From: Pseudomonadota bacterium | Lineage (GTDB): Bacteria > Desulfobacterota > Binatia > Binatales > Binataceae | Reading direction: 5' to 3' | DNA: 64,000 nucleotides | Assembly (NCBI GenBank): GCA_021324855.1 | Contig: JAJPIG010000012.1 | Span: 1 to 64,000, forward strand | In this document: in pieces, positions 44,411 to 53,599 of the stretch | Layout: the number at the start of each line of letters is the position of its first letter | Numbering within the stretch: position 1 is the first letter of the stretch | Program-made: the position numbers and the translations under genes | The notes under the pieces: model-generated | The model's database searches: none | What the model saw: the letters and a program-made list of their open reading frames with translations, nothing else | What the model was told of the DNA's origin: nothing

Positions 44411-45013
44411 CTAGGCTTGGGCTTGGTTGACGCGGCCGACGATAACCTCATCGATCAGGCCGTACTCAACCGCCTGCGCCGGCGTCATGAAAGTATCGCG
44501 ATCGGTATCGCGCTCGACGCGCTTTACGCTCTGGCCGGTATGATGCGCGAGGATATCGTTCAGGACTTCGCGGAGCCGGAGTGCCTCGCGGGCTTGTATG
44601 TCGATATCCGCAGCCTGGCCCTCGAAGCCGCCGGAAAGCTGATGAATCATCATACGCGCATGCGGGAGCGCATAGCGGCGCGTCTTGGCTCCGGCCGTCA
44701 GCAGCACTGCACCCATGCTCGCCGCCTGCCCGACGCAAAGCGTCGAAACCGGCGGCTTGATGAACTGCATCGTGTCATATATCGCGAGCCCGGCAGTGAC
44801 CGATCCGCCCGGCGAATTGATGTACATGCTGATCTCTTTTTCGGGATCTTCCGATTCGAGAAACAGCAACTGCGCCGTTACCAGGTTGGCCAGGTCATCG
44901 CTGATCGGACCGCCCACAAAGATGATCCGGTCCTTCAGCAGCCGTGAGTAGATGTCATACGAACGCTCGCCGCGACCCGTCTGCTCGACAACGTAAGGAA
45001 TCAAAACACTCAT
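44411..45013 (-). CDS. clpP: ATP-dependent Clp protease proteolytic subunit (second copy)
   Basis: A 200-aa serine peptidase with the full triad: Ser99 (GQAASMG), His124 (MMIHQ) and the Asp of DTDRD near 171-173. It starts [26 protein letters not shown], as housekeeping ClpP does. It is clearly related to, but distinct from, the clpP in the tig-clpX cluster of this window. It has no ATPase partner here and diverges from pstC over 191 bases holding a candidate Pho box. It could form mixed rings with the other ClpP or serve special conditions. Confidence 0.95.
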   Translation of the reverse strand: MSVLIPYVVEQTGRGERSYDIYSRLLKDRIIFVGGPISDDLANLVTAQLLFLESEDPEKEISMYINSPGGSVTAGLAIYDTMQFIKPPVSTLCVGQAASMGAVLLTAGAKTRRYALPHARMMIHQLSGGFEGQAADIDIQAREALRLREVLNDILAHHTGQSVKRVERDTDRDTFMTPAQAVEYGLIDEVIVGRVNQAQA

Positions 45014-45104
45014 ATCAATAAAATACTCCAGGCTGCGCGGTTGATCGAGGCGATCAGATAAGTTTCGAAAATCGTCCAGTTTTTAATTTTGATTTGGCCG
45101 CTTA

Positions 45105-45121
45105 GTAACATTTCCGTAACA
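45105..45121. promoter_or_regulatory. Candidate Pho box between clpP and pstC
   Basis: GTAACA occurs at 45105-45110 and again at 45116-45121, an 11-base period. On the minus strand this reads TTGTTAC-GGAA-ATGTTAC, two seven-base half sites with a four-base spacer, the layout of PhoB sites (consensus CTGTCAT repeats). It lies 84 bases before pstC and 92 before the divergent clpP. Confidence 0.5.
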
Positions 45122-45204
45122 AAACTTTCTTAATTTGGGGCTGCCCGTCCATTACCATGAAGGCTGCCAGATCAACGCATACCAACACGGCATATTGAGG
45201 ACAG

Positions 45205-46206
45205 GTGCGTTTGGCGGATCTTTTCGAAGCGGCGGCGGGAACGGCGGCGCTGGAGCGACGCGAGGCGCGCCGGAAGCTCGGCTTCCGGATGCGTGGATTT
45301 GGCGATCGTTTTTTCGGGGTCCTGACGCTCGGACTCGGACTGCTGATCCTTTCGATTTTATGCGGACTCGCGCTGGCGCTGATATTAGGATCAGCGGCGT
45401 CGATCCAGAAATTCGGGCTGCGGTTCATCATCAGCACCGATTGGGATCCCGCCAATGATGTCTACGGCGCCCTGCCGTTCATCTATGGAACTGTGGTCTC
45501 GTCACTGATTGCGCTGCTTATCGCGGCGCCATTGAGCGTTGGGACGGCACTTTACCTGAGCGAGACGGCCCCCGAATGGCTTAGCCGACGGGTCGGCTTC
45601 ATGGTCGAACTACTGGCTGCGATTCCGAGCGTCGTCTACGGACTGTGGGGCATCTTCGTGCTGGGTCCATGGCTGCGCGATTATGTCGAACCCGTGCTGG
45701 GCGAAGGGTTGGGCTTCTTGCCGTTGTTCACGGGTCCGCGCATCTCCGTAAGTATGCTCTGCGCAGGTGTGCTACTTGCGATCATGGTTCTACCGTACAT
45801 CGCGTCGGTCTGTACCGATGTATTCAGGGCCGTGCCGCGCACGCAGCGCGAGGCCGCGCTGGCCCTGGGCGCGACACGCTGGGAGATGGTCCAAATAGCG
45901 GTTTTGCCGTACGGACGATCGGGCATAATCGGCGCGATCATCCTGGGTTTGGGACGCGCACTCGGCGAGACCATCGCGGTGGCGATGGTGATCGGCAATC
46001 GGCCGGAGATTTCGGCCTCACTATTCGCCCCTTCAGCGACGCTCGCCAGCGTCATCGCGAATGAATTCGCCGAGGCGACCTCGAGTCTATATCTGTCCTC
46101 GCTGATGGAGCTTGGCTTGGTGTTGCTCGCGGTCGGCCTGCTGCTGAACGTCGCGGCGCGAGTCCTGGTGCTCAACGCAAAACGTGGCGAAGGAGAGGCA
46201 AGGTGA
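45205..46206 (+). CDS. pstC: Phosphate ABC transporter permease PstC
   Basis: A 333-aa inner-membrane permease for high-affinity phosphate uptake. Six hydrophobic helices are visible, preceded by a cytoplasmic basic N-terminus. The EAA loop that docks the ATPase reads EAALALGATRWEMVQIAVLP. ELLAAIPSVVYGLWGIFVLGP is typical of PstC. The GTG start follows GAGG. It opens the run pstC-pstA-pstB-phoU-phoB-phoR and overlaps pstA by four bases. No pstS precedes it. Confidence 0.95.
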   Translation: MRLADLFEAAAGTAALERREARRKLGFRMRGFGDRFFGVLTLGLGLLILSILCGLALALILGSAASIQKFGLRFIISTDWDPANDVYGALPFIYGTVVSSLIALLIAAPLSVGTALYLSETAPEWLSRRVGFMVELLAAIPSVVYGLWGIFVLGPWLRDYVEPVLGEGLGFLPLFTGPRISVSMLCAGVLLAIMVLPYIASVCTDVFRAVPRTQREAALALGATRWEMVQIAVLPYGRSGIIGAIILGLGRALGETIAVAMVIGNRPEISASLFAPSATLASVIANEFAEATSSLYLSSLMELGLVLLAVGLLLNVAARVLVLNAKRGEGEAR

Positions 46207-47069
46207 TCCCCTCGAACAGCGATGTCTCCCGGCAGTTCCGCCGCAAATTGAAAAGCGACCTGATGATCGGGATGACGGCGTTCGCGACGATGCTTGCGCT
46301 GGCGCCCCTTTTCCTGGTGCTCGGTTATCTCGTGAGCAAGGGTGCGAGCAGCCTGAATCTCGACTTCTTCATCCGAACGCCCAAACCGGTCGGGGAGCAG
46401 GGCGGTGGGATGGCTAATGCGATCGTCGGCACGTTCGAGCTGGTCGGGATCGCCTGCCTCGTCGGCATCCCGATCGGAATTGGCGCCGGGCTCTATCTCG
46501 CGGAGCATCCGCTGAGCACGCTGGGCCGCGCCATCCGCTTTGCCGCCGACATCACGATGGGGGTGCCGTCGATCGTGATCGGCATTTTCGCCTATGCGGT
46601 CGTGGTCAGGCCGATGCACGGGTTTTCGGCGCTGGCAGGCTCTTTCGCGCTGGCGGTCATCATGATTCCGCTGGTCACGCGCACGACCGAGGAGATGGTC
46701 AAGCTGGTGCCGCGCGAGTTGCGCGAGGCCGCGCTGGCGCTGGGCGTGCCGCGCTGGCGCACCAGCCTTTCGGTGGTGGTGCGCACCGCGATGGCGGGCA
46801 TTGCGACCGGCGTGATCCTCGCCATCGCGCGCATCACGGGCGAGACCGCGCCGCTGCTGTTCACCGCCTTCGGCAATCAGTTCTGGTCGATTTCCGTGAC
46901 CCATCCAATCGCGGCGCTGACCGTCCAGGTCTATGCGTTCGCGATTTCGCCGTTCGCCGACTGGCAGCGGCAGGCATGGGCCGGCGCCCTGGTGTTGACT
47001 TGTATCGTACTGACGCTCGAAATCGGCGTAAGATGGATGACGAGTGGCAGCGCGCGAGTGCCGCGCTAG
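46203..47069 (+). CDS. pstA: Phosphate ABC transporter permease PstA
   Basis: A 288-aa second permease of the phosphate importer, pairing with PstC. The EAA loop is [25 protein letters not shown], and [20 protein letters not shown] and [17 protein letters not shown] are family blocks. The GTG start overlaps the pstC stop, so translation is likely coupled. It is followed by pstB after eight bases. Confidence 0.95.
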   Translation: MIPSNSDVSRQFRRKLKSDLMIGMTAFATMLALAPLFLVLGYLVSKGASSLNLDFFIRTPKPVGEQGGGMANAIVGTFELVGIACLVGIPIGIGAGLYLAEHPLSTLGRAIRFAADITMGVPSIVIGIFAYAVVVRPMHGFSALAGSFALAVIMIPLVTRTTEEMVKLVPRELREAALALGVPRWRTSLSVVVRTAMAGIATGVILAIARITGETAPLLFTAFGNQFWSISVTHPIAALTVQVYAFAISPFADWQRQAWAGALVLTCIVLTLEIGVRWMTSGSARVPR

Positions 47070-47077
47070 TCAATTTT

Positions 47078-47845
47078 ATGGCCGACAAACTCATCTGCCG
47101 TCATCTGAACGCCTATTACAACTATGGCCAGATCCAGGGACTGCGCAATGTCGATCTGAAGGTCGGCGCGAATCTCGTCACCGCAATCATCGGACCGTCG
47201 GGATGCGGCAAATCGACGTTGGTGCGATGCCTCAATCGGATGCATGAGGAGGTCCCGGGCGCGACTGTCGAAGGCCAGGTGCTGCTCGATGGCGAAGACA
47301 TCTACGCCCCGGATATCGATCCGGCGCGCATCCGGCGCCGCATCGGGATGGTGTTTCAGAAGCCGGCGCCGTTTCCGACCATGACCATCGCCGAGAATGT
47401 CGCCGCCGGACTCAGGCTGAACAGCGCGCGGCTAAGCCGCGCGGAGCTCGATGAGATCGTCGAACGCAGCCTGAGCCACGCGGCGTTGTGGGACGAAGTG
47501 AAGGATCGCCTCGATGAACCCGGTGTCAGCCTTTCGGGAGGGCAGCAGCAGCGGCTGTGCGTGGCGCGCGCGCTTGCCGTCGAACCGGAAGTGTTGCTTA
47601 TGGACGAACCGTGCTCGGCGCTCGATCCCATCTCGACCGCGCGCATCGAGGAGCTGCTGCTCGAGCTCAAGGAGAGTTATACGATCGTGATCGTCACGCA
47701 CAACATGCAGCAGGCGGCGCGCACTTCCGACTACACCGCCTTCATGTACAACGGCGAGCTGGTCGAGTTCGGCGACACCCGGCAAATCTTCACCAACCCG
47801 TCGCGGCCCGAAACCGAGGATTATATTACCGGGCGCTTCGGTTAG
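47078..47845 (+). CDS. pstB: Phosphate ABC transporter ATPase PstB
   Basis: A 255-aa ABC ATPase. Walker A is GPSGCGKST (about 39-47), the signature is LSGGQQQRL, Walker B is [12 protein letters not shown] and the switch His is in [11 protein letters not shown] 47078 ([21 protein letters not shown]) gives the usual PstB length; a longer upstream frame overlaps pstA and is not family-like. [12 protein letters not shown] is typical of PstB. Confidence 0.96.
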   Translation: MADKLICRHLNAYYNYGQIQGLRNVDLKVGANLVTAIIGPSGCGKSTLVRCLNRMHEEVPGATVEGQVLLDGEDIYAPDIDPARIRRRIGMVFQKPAPFPTMTIAENVAAGLRLNSARLSRAELDEIVERSLSHAALWDEVKDRLDEPGVSLSGGQQQRLCVARALAVEPEVLLMDEPCSALDPISTARIEELLLELKESYTIVIVTHNMQQAARTSDYTAFMYNGELVEFGDTRQIFTNPSRPETEDYITGRFG

Positions 47846-47861
47846 AAGCGCCGGAGGCGGT

Positions 47862-48554
47862 ATGAACATCACGCAACCTCAGCATACGAACCGGCAGTAC
47901 GAGGAAGACCTGCGCGGCCTGCGCGCTGGCCTGATTAAGATGGGTGGGCTGGTTGAGAGCCAGATAGCCGAAGCGATCGAGGCGCTGGTCCAACGCGATT
48001 CGGCCCACGCCCGCGCCGTAATCGCGCGTGATGCCGAAGTCAATCGGATGGACATCGAGATCGACAACCGCTGCATCAACCTGCTCGCGCTGCATCAGCC
48101 GGCCGCGAGCGACCTGCGCTTCATCACGACCGGCCTCAAGATCACGACCGACCTCGAGCGCATCGGCGACAACGCGGTTAACATCTGCGAACGCGCGCTG
48201 GAACTCAACGAAGAGCCGCAGCTCAAGCCGTATATCGACATTCCACGGATGGCGTCGATCGCCCAATCTATGGTCAAGGACAGCCTTGACGCCTTCATGC
48301 GCAACGACACCAAGCTCGCGCAGCAGGTGATTGCGCGCGACGACGAAGTCGACAGACTCAACTACCAGATCTATCGCGAACTGCTGAGCTTCATGGCCGA
48401 GGACCCGCACAAAATCGGACTTGCGACCTGCGTTTTGTTCGTTTCGAAGTATCTGGAACGGATCGCAGATCACGCGACCAATATCGCCGAGATGGTGGTG
48501 TTCATGGTCGAGGGCAAGAACATCAAGCACATGGACCTCAAACACGAACAGTGA
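47862..48554 (+). CDS. phoU: Phosphate signalling regulator PhoU
   Basis: A 230-aa all-helical protein made of two three-helix PhoU repeats. The metal-binding motifs are seen as TDLERIGDNAVNICE in the first half and KYLERIADHATNIAEMVVFM in the second. It links the Pst transporter state to PhoR and represses the Pho response when phosphate is plentiful. It starts 16 bases after pstB and its stop overlaps the phoB start. Confidence 0.96.
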   Translation: MNITQPQHTNRQYEEDLRGLRAGLIKMGGLVESQIAEAIEALVQRDSAHARAVIARDAEVNRMDIEIDNRCINLLALHQPAASDLRFITTGLKITTDLERIGDNAVNICERALELNEEPQLKPYIDIPRMASIAQSMVKDSLDAFMRNDTKLAQQVIARDDEVDRLNYQIYRELLSFMAEDPHKIGLATCVLFVSKYLERIADHATNIAEMVVFMVEGKNIKHMDLKHEQ

Positions 48555-49309
48555 TGGATCGGCAGATGAATCAACCGCAGCAGCAGGAGACGCGGGCCCC
48601 GGTCAATCATCGGATCCTGGTGGTTGAGGACGAAGGGGAAATCCGGCAGTTGATCCGCTACAACCTCGAACGCGAGGGCTTCACCGTCGAGGAGGCGGCC
48701 GACGGCGCGGCGGCCCTGGCGCGCATTCGGCGCCGCGCGCCCGACCTGATCGTGCTCGACCTGATGCTACCCGGGATGCCCGGGCTCGAGCTGTGCCGGC
48801 AGGTACGCGCTGATCCGGAAATCGCGAGTCTGCCGATCCTGGTGGTGACCGCGCGCGGTTCGGAGGTCGATCGCGTCATCGGCCTGGAGATGGGCGCCGA
48901 TGACTACGTCGTCAAGCCGTTCTCGCCGCGCGAACTCGTCGCGCGCGTGCGTGCGCTGCTGCGCCGCGCGGGGCACGCGACCGAACCAACCAGCGACGGA
49001 CTTTATGAGCGCGGACGTCTCCGGATCGATTTCGATACCTACCAGGTCTGGGTCGAAGGCGAGCGCAAAGCGCTGGCGCTCCGCGAGTTCGAACTGCTGC
49101 GTTTCTTCGTGCAGCATCCCATGCGTGTCTACACGCGCGAGCAGCTACTCGACATGGTTTGGGGGCGCGACACCTTCGTTGAGCCGCGCACAGTCGATGT
49201 TCACGTGCGGCGTTTGCGCCAGCATATCGAACGCGACGACGCCAATCCGCGGCTGATCCTTACCGTCCGGAGCGTCGGTTATCGTTTCGACCCGAGCGCG
49301 CTTGACTAG
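48554..49309 (+). CDS. phoB: Phosphate regulon response regulator PhoB
   Basis: About 251 aa, OmpR/PhoB type. The receiver domain has acidic EDEGE and the phospho-acceptor Asp in IVLDLMLPGMPG, with the switch Lys in YVVKPFSPREL. The C-terminal winged helix includes LREFELLRFFVQHPMRVYTREQLLDMVWG and RTVDVHVRRLRQHIE. Possible starts are GTG 48551, ATG 48554 and ATG 48566. Position right after phoU and before a PhoR-like kinase supports the call. Confidence 0.92.
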   Translation: MDRQMNQPQQQETRAPVNHRILVVEDEGEIRQLIRYNLEREGFTVEEAADGAAALARIRRRAPDLIVLDLMLPGMPGLELCRQVRADPEIASLPILVVTARGSEVDRVIGLEMGADDYVVKPFSPRELVARVRALLRRAGHATEPTSDGLYERGRLRIDFDTYQVWVEGERKALALREFELLRFFVQHPMRVYTREQLLDMVWGRDTFVEPRTVDVHVRRLRQHIERDDANPRLILTVRSVGYRFDPSALD

Positions 49310-50741
49310 AACGCTAAAGCTACGCCTCGCCGCCGTCATCCTGCTTGCGATCGCTCCGCCGGCCGCCGTGCTGATAGTAGTCGCGGCGACCCAGCCCGGC
49401 TATTGGCCGTGGGTTACGATCGCGCTCGTGGCGGGGAGCGTGGGCGCGATTCTCACGGCCGGCACGATCATCGGCCTGGCGACGCGCAGCGCACAGCGGA
49501 TCGGCGCAATCGCGTCGGCGCTAGCCGGCCGCCGCCCACCCGCCCATTTCACTTCGGACTCGCGCGACGCGATCGGCCGCGCGGAGCATCTGTTGCTCGA
49601 AGCTGCCGATTCGGTAATCGCTGACCTGGCCCGGCTCTCGGAGGAAGCCGACGAATTCGACGCGATCCTGCGCGGCATGAGCGAGGCGGTGGTGGTCACG
49701 GCGGCAAACGGCGCGGTGGTGCTGCTCAATGGCGCGGCGGTCAGGATGTTTGCGCTGAGCGAGGGGACCGACTACCGCGGACGCGACTTTGTCGAACTAT
49801 GCCGCGATCCGCGGCTGCAGGAATTCGTCGCCCGCGCGATGAGCTCGAGCGGCGGACCGTCAGCGGCAAACGGACAGCCGATGCCGGCCGCGGAGATCAC
49901 CATCCAGACCCCCGCTCCGCGGCACTTGAGCGCGAGCGCCGCTCCGCTGCATCCCGCGCGGCCTGGAGCCGCAGCCTGGGTCTTCGTCTTTTATGACATT
50001 ACGCAGCTCAAGTCCTACGAGACGGTGCGATCGGATTTCATCGCAAATCTGACCCATGAATTACGCACGCCGCTGAGCGCGCTTTGCGGGTATGCGGAGA
50101 CTCTGATGGGCGGCGTGGAGGATGCCGAAACGCGACAGCGCTTCCTTGGTATTATCGAACGCCAGGCGCGGCGTCTTTCGCGGCTCCTCGACGATCTCAT
50201 CTCGCTGTCCGATCTCGAACGCGGCTTTGCGGCGCTCAAGCTCGAAGCGCTCGAGCCGCGACGCGCGATCGCTGAGGCAGTTGACGTGATGCAGGAGCAG
50301 GCGCATCGGCAGGGCGTCACCCTGGCGATGAAGTGTCCGGAAGGATTGCCCACGATTTCCGCCGATCGCGATCGCGTGCAGCAGGTGATGCTCAACCTGA
50401 TCGACAACGCCATCAAGTATACGCCGCGCGGCGGCAGCGTGACGGTCGAAGCGCGCGGGTTGACTGATACCCTCGATGGCAGGACGCAGCCCGGCGTCGA
50501 GTTCATCGTTGCGGACACCGGCGACGGCATCCCGGCCGCCGATATCCCGCGACTCACTGAGCGCTTCTATCGCGTAGACCGCGCGCGTTCGCGCGAACTC
50601 GGCGGGACCGGTTTGGGTCTCGCGATCGTGAAGCACATCGTGCAGCTTCACCACGGCCGTCTCAGGATCGAGAGCCGGCTGCGCGAGGGCACGACGGTCA
50701 CGGTCTGGCTGCCCGCCATCGAATCACAGCCGGCCGCTTAA
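49302..50741 (+). CDS. phoR: Phosphate regulon sensor kinase PhoR
   Basis: A 479-aa histidine kinase. Two N-terminal membrane helices (about 8-30 and 37-60) are followed by a short HAMP-like link, a PAS domain (about 110-235) and the kinase core: H-box FIANLTHELRTPLSAL, N-box NLIDNAIKYTP, G1 VADTGDGIPA and G2 GTGLGLAIVKHI. The little periplasmic sequence is typical of PhoR, which senses through PhoU and Pst. A TTG start overlaps the phoB stop by eight bases. Confidence 0.92.
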   Translation: MTRTLKLRLAAVILLAIAPPAAVLIVVAATQPGYWPWVTIALVAGSVGAILTAGTIIGLATRSAQRIGAIASALAGRRPPAHFTSDSRDAIGRAEHLLLEAADSVIADLARLSEEADEFDAILRGMSEAVVVTAANGAVVLLNGAAVRMFALSEGTDYRGRDFVELCRDPRLQEFVARAMSSSGGPSAANGQPMPAAEITIQTPAPRHLSASAAPLHPARPGAAAWVFVFYDITQLKSYETVRSDFIANLTHELRTPLSALCGYAETLMGGVEDAETRQRFLGIIERQARRLSRLLDDLISLSDLERGFAALKLEALEPRRAIAEAVDVMQEQAHRQGVTLAMKCPEGLPTISADRDRVQQVMLNLIDNAIKYTPRGGSVTVEARGLTDTLDGRTQPGVEFIVADTGDGIPAADIPRLTERFYRVDRARSRELGGTGLGLAIVKHIVQLHHGRLRIESRLREGTTVTVWLPAIESQPAA

Positions 50742-50813
50742 TGCGCGGACGGGGAGCGGTGGACCGTTCTTGAAACCGAATCGCCGTTATGAAAAGTCTT
50801 TTGGTTCCGGCGC

Positions 50814-50890
50814 GCGCCGTTAGCTCAGCGGATTAGAGCGGCAGACTACGGATCTGTAGGTCGGGGGTTCAAATCCCTCACGGCGCGCCA
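50814..50890 (+). tRNA. tRNA-Arg (anticodon ACG)
   Basis: A 77-base cloverleaf with encoded CCA: acceptor GCGCCGT/ACGGCGC, D-arm GCTC/GAGC, anticodon stem GCAGA/TCTGT with loop CTACGGA (anticodon ACG, expected to be edited to ICG), T-arm GGGGG/CCCTC with loop TTCAAAT, and discriminator G. Confidence 0.96.
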
Positions 50891-51201
50891 GCTTTCCCTT
50901 CGACAGCCGCGGTTTTGAATCCAACTTCGAAAAGGCAGGCAACTGATCGCGAGGAATGCGGCAGTCGCCGATTCGCCGGAAAGGAATAGCTCGGCTGAGG
51001 GTAGCGCCGGCAGGCCGCGACCTCGATTTTCGGGGCCGGCAAGGTTTGGCGGGTGGTTTACTCTACGCCTGCGGCTCCACAAGTCCGCGCAGGCAGCTCA
51101 GCGACGCACGGTACCGACGTTACGAACCAGCGCGGGCTTGAAGCGCAGACGGCGGCTCGGTCTCGCCTCTAGCCCTCACGTCGGGTAAAAGTTAAGGCGC
51201 G
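50891..51201. other. Gap between tRNA-Arg and the adenine methylase gene
   Basis: About 310 bases without a believable gene. One minus-strand open frame runs into the antisense of the tRNA and ends in the familiar RDLNPRPTDP artefact. No repeat of the tRNA 3' end, and no integrase, is seen here. Confidence 0.5.
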
Positions 51202-52020
51202 ATGGCGGCGGTTGGGGTTCTTCAGGCGCAGGTGGTTCCAGTGCGTCCCCCTCTGAAATGGGCGGGAGGCAAACGCTGGCTCGTTCCGCATTTGGCCGAG
51301 CTATGGGAACCGCATGATCGTCGGCGCCTAGTCGAGCCGTTTTGCGGCGGCCTCGCCGTCGCCCTCAGCTTGCGCCCAAAGCGCGCACTTTTGAACGACA
51401 TCAATCCCCACGCGGTTCATTTCTATTCATGGTTGAAGCGCGGTTTGAAAGTAGATGACGCGCTGGAGTTTGCAAACCGCAAGGCTCTTTACTACGAGCA
51501 TCGAAAGCGCTTCAACGCACTCATCTCGAATGGCGGTGCCGAGTCGGCGGAGGCGGCGGCGCTTTTCTACTATCTGAACCGCACCTGCTACAACGGGCTT
51601 TGCCGCTTCAATTCGAGTGGACAGTTCAACGTTCCGTTTGGTAGTTACAAGCGAATCAACTACAAGCGCGACTTTAGCGATTACCGTCGCATTTTCAGTG
51701 AATGGGGATTCTCGATTGGTGATTTCCAGCAGGTCGCGGTCGAATCCGGAGACTTTCTGTACGCCGATCCGCCTTATGACGTGGAGTTTAGGTCGTACTC
51801 AAAAGAGGGCTTTAGTTGGGACGATCAAGTCCGGCTGGCAGAGTGGCTGGCAAAACACCGAGGGCCGACGGTCGTGTCAAACCAGGCTACCGATCGGATA
51901 ATCCGCCTTTACAAGAAGCTCGATTTCAGACTCCGCCTGATCGACGCGCCGCGCATGATCAACTGCACGGGGGATCGATCGCCGGCGAAAGAAATGCTCG
52001 CGACCCGCGGTCTCGATTAA
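51202..52020 (+). CDS. DNA adenine N6-methyltransferase (D12 class)
   Basis: A 272-aa alpha-class adenine methylase of the Dam/DpnM kind. WAGGKRWLVPHL (19-30) is the N-terminal motif, VEPFCGG (44-50) the AdoMet-binding motif and ADPPYDVEF (about 190) the catalytic DPPY. AAGG precedes the ATG. It is followed after four bases by a nuclease-like gene, so the pair looks like a type II restriction-modification system with this as the protecting methylase. The recognition sequence cannot be read from the protein; GATC is only the commonest in the family. Confidence 0.92.
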   Translation: MAAVGVLQAQVVPVRPPLKWAGGKRWLVPHLAELWEPHDRRRLVEPFCGGLAVALSLRPKRALLNDINPHAVHFYSWLKRGLKVDDALEFANRKALYYEHRKRFNALISNGGAESAEAAALFYYLNRTCYNGLCRFNSSGQFNVPFGSYKRINYKRDFSDYRRIFSEWGFSIGDFQQVAVESGDFLYADPPYDVEFRSYSKEGFSWDDQVRLAEWLAKHRGPTVVSNQATDRIIRLYKKLDFRLRLIDAPRMINCTGDRSPAKEMLATRGLD

Positions 52021-52024
52021 CGCC

Positions 52025-52438
52025 GTGGGGCGTAACACCAATACCGGAGCCGTGCTTGAGAGCATGGTGCTGCCAGCGCTCAAACGTGGTGGCTACTCGT
52101 GCCGCAAGCAAGTGATGGTCGGCTCCCGTCCAGGCGGAGGACGCCATAAGGTGGATCTGGTCGCCGAGAAATCCGGCCATGAGTTCCTGATCTCAATGAA
52201 ATGGCAACAAAGCTCGGGCACCGCTGAACAGAAAGTGCCGTTCGAGATCATCTGCCTAGCGGAAGCCGTAAAGGCGACTCCGAACTACAAACGCGGCTAT
52301 GTGGTGCTCGGTGGACCCGGCTGGACGCTCCGGGATTATTACGTCGACAACATTCAGAAACACCTCGTCGGCACAGAGGCAGTGAGGGTGCTGTCGCTTG
52401 AGGCTTTTGTAGCACTCGCGAACGAAGGGAAACTCTGA
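52025..52438 (+). CDS. Predicted PD-(D/E)XK nuclease, restriction partner of the methylase
   Basis: A 137-aa protein from GTG 52025. GGRHKVDLVAEKSG followed by HEFLISMKWQQSSGTAEQK gives the pattern D-(about 12)-SxK of a PD-(D/E)XK active site, with Ser in the second acidic position and a Gln-rich strand following. The N-terminal GAVLESMVLPALKRGGY helix matches the opening of small endonucleases of this fold. It is close behind the adenine methylase on the same strand. Unusually short for a restriction enzyme. No named family is recognised, so the role is inferred from motif and neighbour. Confidence 0.7.
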   Translation: MGRNTNTGAVLESMVLPALKRGGYSCRKQVMVGSRPGGGRHKVDLVAEKSGHEFLISMKWQQSSGTAEQKVPFEIICLAEAVKATPNYKRGYVVLGGPGWTLRDYYVDNIQKHLVGTEAVRVLSLEAFVALANEGKL

Positions 52439-52467
52439 CGAAAGTCTGGAGGTCTCTTCGCGCTCTC

Positions 52468-52905
52468 TTAATTGGTGTCGCGAAAATATATCTTGCCGGC
52501 CAGCGTGATTCCGCGCTGCGGAAACGTCGGATCAGAGCGGATTCCGATCCAGCGGTCTTGTCGCTCGATGACAACCTTCTTCCACACGTTGCCGAAGAAC
52601 ATTCCGGCGAGGTCCTCATTGCAACCGCACGCATCGTAGATCGGCTGGAACACGGTGCCTCTCCAATCGCCCCTTATACCGGTGTTAGGGTTCGTCCGAC
52701 CGCCTTCTATCGACGTATTGGTGATGGAGCCCCAGTTTGGATCCGGCGACGCGATGAGCGCATCAAGACGTCGCCTAATCTCGTCTTCGATTGCGGTTCT
52801 CTCTGAAACCGGAATCGAAAGCCACACGCGGTCGAAGTCGCGCTTGTGGCTTAGACTTAACACTTCGTAGACGCTGCCATCCTCTCCGATTTCCCGCAGT
52901 GCCAC
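52468..52905 (-). CDS. Hypothetical protein, 145 aa
   Basis: Not recognised. It is soluble and of mixed charge: an N-terminal SLSHKRDFDRVWLSIPVSERTAIEDEIRRRL helical region, then ITNTSIEGGRTNPNTGIRGDWRGTVFQPIYDACG, rich in Gly, Asn and Arg. The GTG start has GGTG-type spacing only. It is convergent with the nuclease gene (29 bases apart) in the tRNA-flanked accessory segment, so it may belong to the same transferred unit. Confidence 0.6.
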   Translation of the reverse strand: MALREIGEDGSVYEVLSLSHKRDFDRVWLSIPVSERTAIEDEIRRRLDALIASPDPNWGSITNTSIEGGRTNPNTGIRGDWRGTVFQPIYDACGCNEDLAGMFFGNVWKKVVIERQDRWIGIRSDPTFPQRGITLAGKIYFRDTN

Positions 52906-53081
52906 CTTTTCAACTCCCGGGTCTAAACTGTCGCCTCGATATGCTCATATGATTCATCGCGGCTTTCCAACCTTACGCAAGTCGAGCCAGCAAGTTCGAT
53001 GCGATCCCGCGAGGCGCGGAATCCGCGCGTCTGGCGATTCGAAAAGCATCTGGTCTCTGCGCGAGCACGCACTCTGGCCGG

Positions 53082-53351
53082 CTATCTTCGAGTACCTTGC
53101 CACTGGTAACGCCGGGCTGGATCGGGGTCTTCGGCGTCTACGTAGTGCCTGCAGTGCTCGTTTCCGTCCTCGTCCAACCCCCCGTTCTCATCGAAGCCGA
53201 AAAATTCGCATTCCTTCGGAAGATAATCGCCCATGGTGCCCGAGGCTTCGGAATTCGCAACGATGCTGAAATGATGCTCTTCGTAGCTGTGGCCGCAGAG
53301 ACAGACACCGGAATAGATGAGCTTTCTGAAATGGGACATTGTTTCAGACAC
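53082..53351 (-). CDS. Small Cys/His-rich hypothetical protein, 89 aa
   Basis: Not recognised by name. GVCLCGHSYEEHHF near residue 16 and a later CEFFG...EHCRHYVD give four Cys and several His in an order fitting one zinc site. The middle is acidic (FDENGGLDEDGNE). Starts are GTG 53351 or ATG 53339. It shares the minus strand with the 145-aa gene upstream, 116 bases apart. It may be a zinc-binding accessory protein of the island. Confidence 0.6.
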   Translation of the reverse strand: MSETMSHFRKLIYSGVCLCGHSYEEHHFSIVANSEASGTMGDYLPKECEFFGFDENGGLDEDGNEHCRHYVDAEDPDPARRYQWQGTRR

Positions 53352-53474
53352 TGCCCTACCGGCGAGTCCGCCCGCCTCAACATTGGCTGGTTCTGGAGCG
53401 CTTTCGCAACCGGCACCAAAACCAGCACCTGACGATAACCGGAAAATCGGGAATCGTGTAACCCCTGATTTTAT

Positions 53475-53549
53475 TGGTGGGCGGTGCTGGTTTCGAACCA
53501 GCGACCCCCGGCTTGTAAGGCCGATGCTCTACCGCTGAGCTAACCGCCC
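53475..53549 (-). tRNA. tRNA-Val (anticodon TAC)
   Basis: A 75-base cloverleaf read on the minus strand with encoded CCA: acceptor GGGCGGT/ACCGCCC, D-arm GCTC/GAGC, anticodon stem TCGGC/GCCGG with loop CTTACAA (anticodon TAC), T-arm GCTGG/CCAGC with loop TTCGAAA, and discriminator A. Confidence 0.97.
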
Positions 53550-53599
53550 GTTCGGAGCGCGCGACCGGCGCGTAAAAGACGGACCGATTGCTCCACGGC

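Noticed and set aside
50846-51082. Minus-strand frame ending RAVRDLNPRPTDP
   Set aside because: This is the antisense reading of the tRNA-Arg gene, a well-known false gene pattern.
53317-53538. Plus-strand frame ending WFRTSDPRLVRPMLYR
   Set aside because: Antisense reading of tRNA-Val; not a protein.
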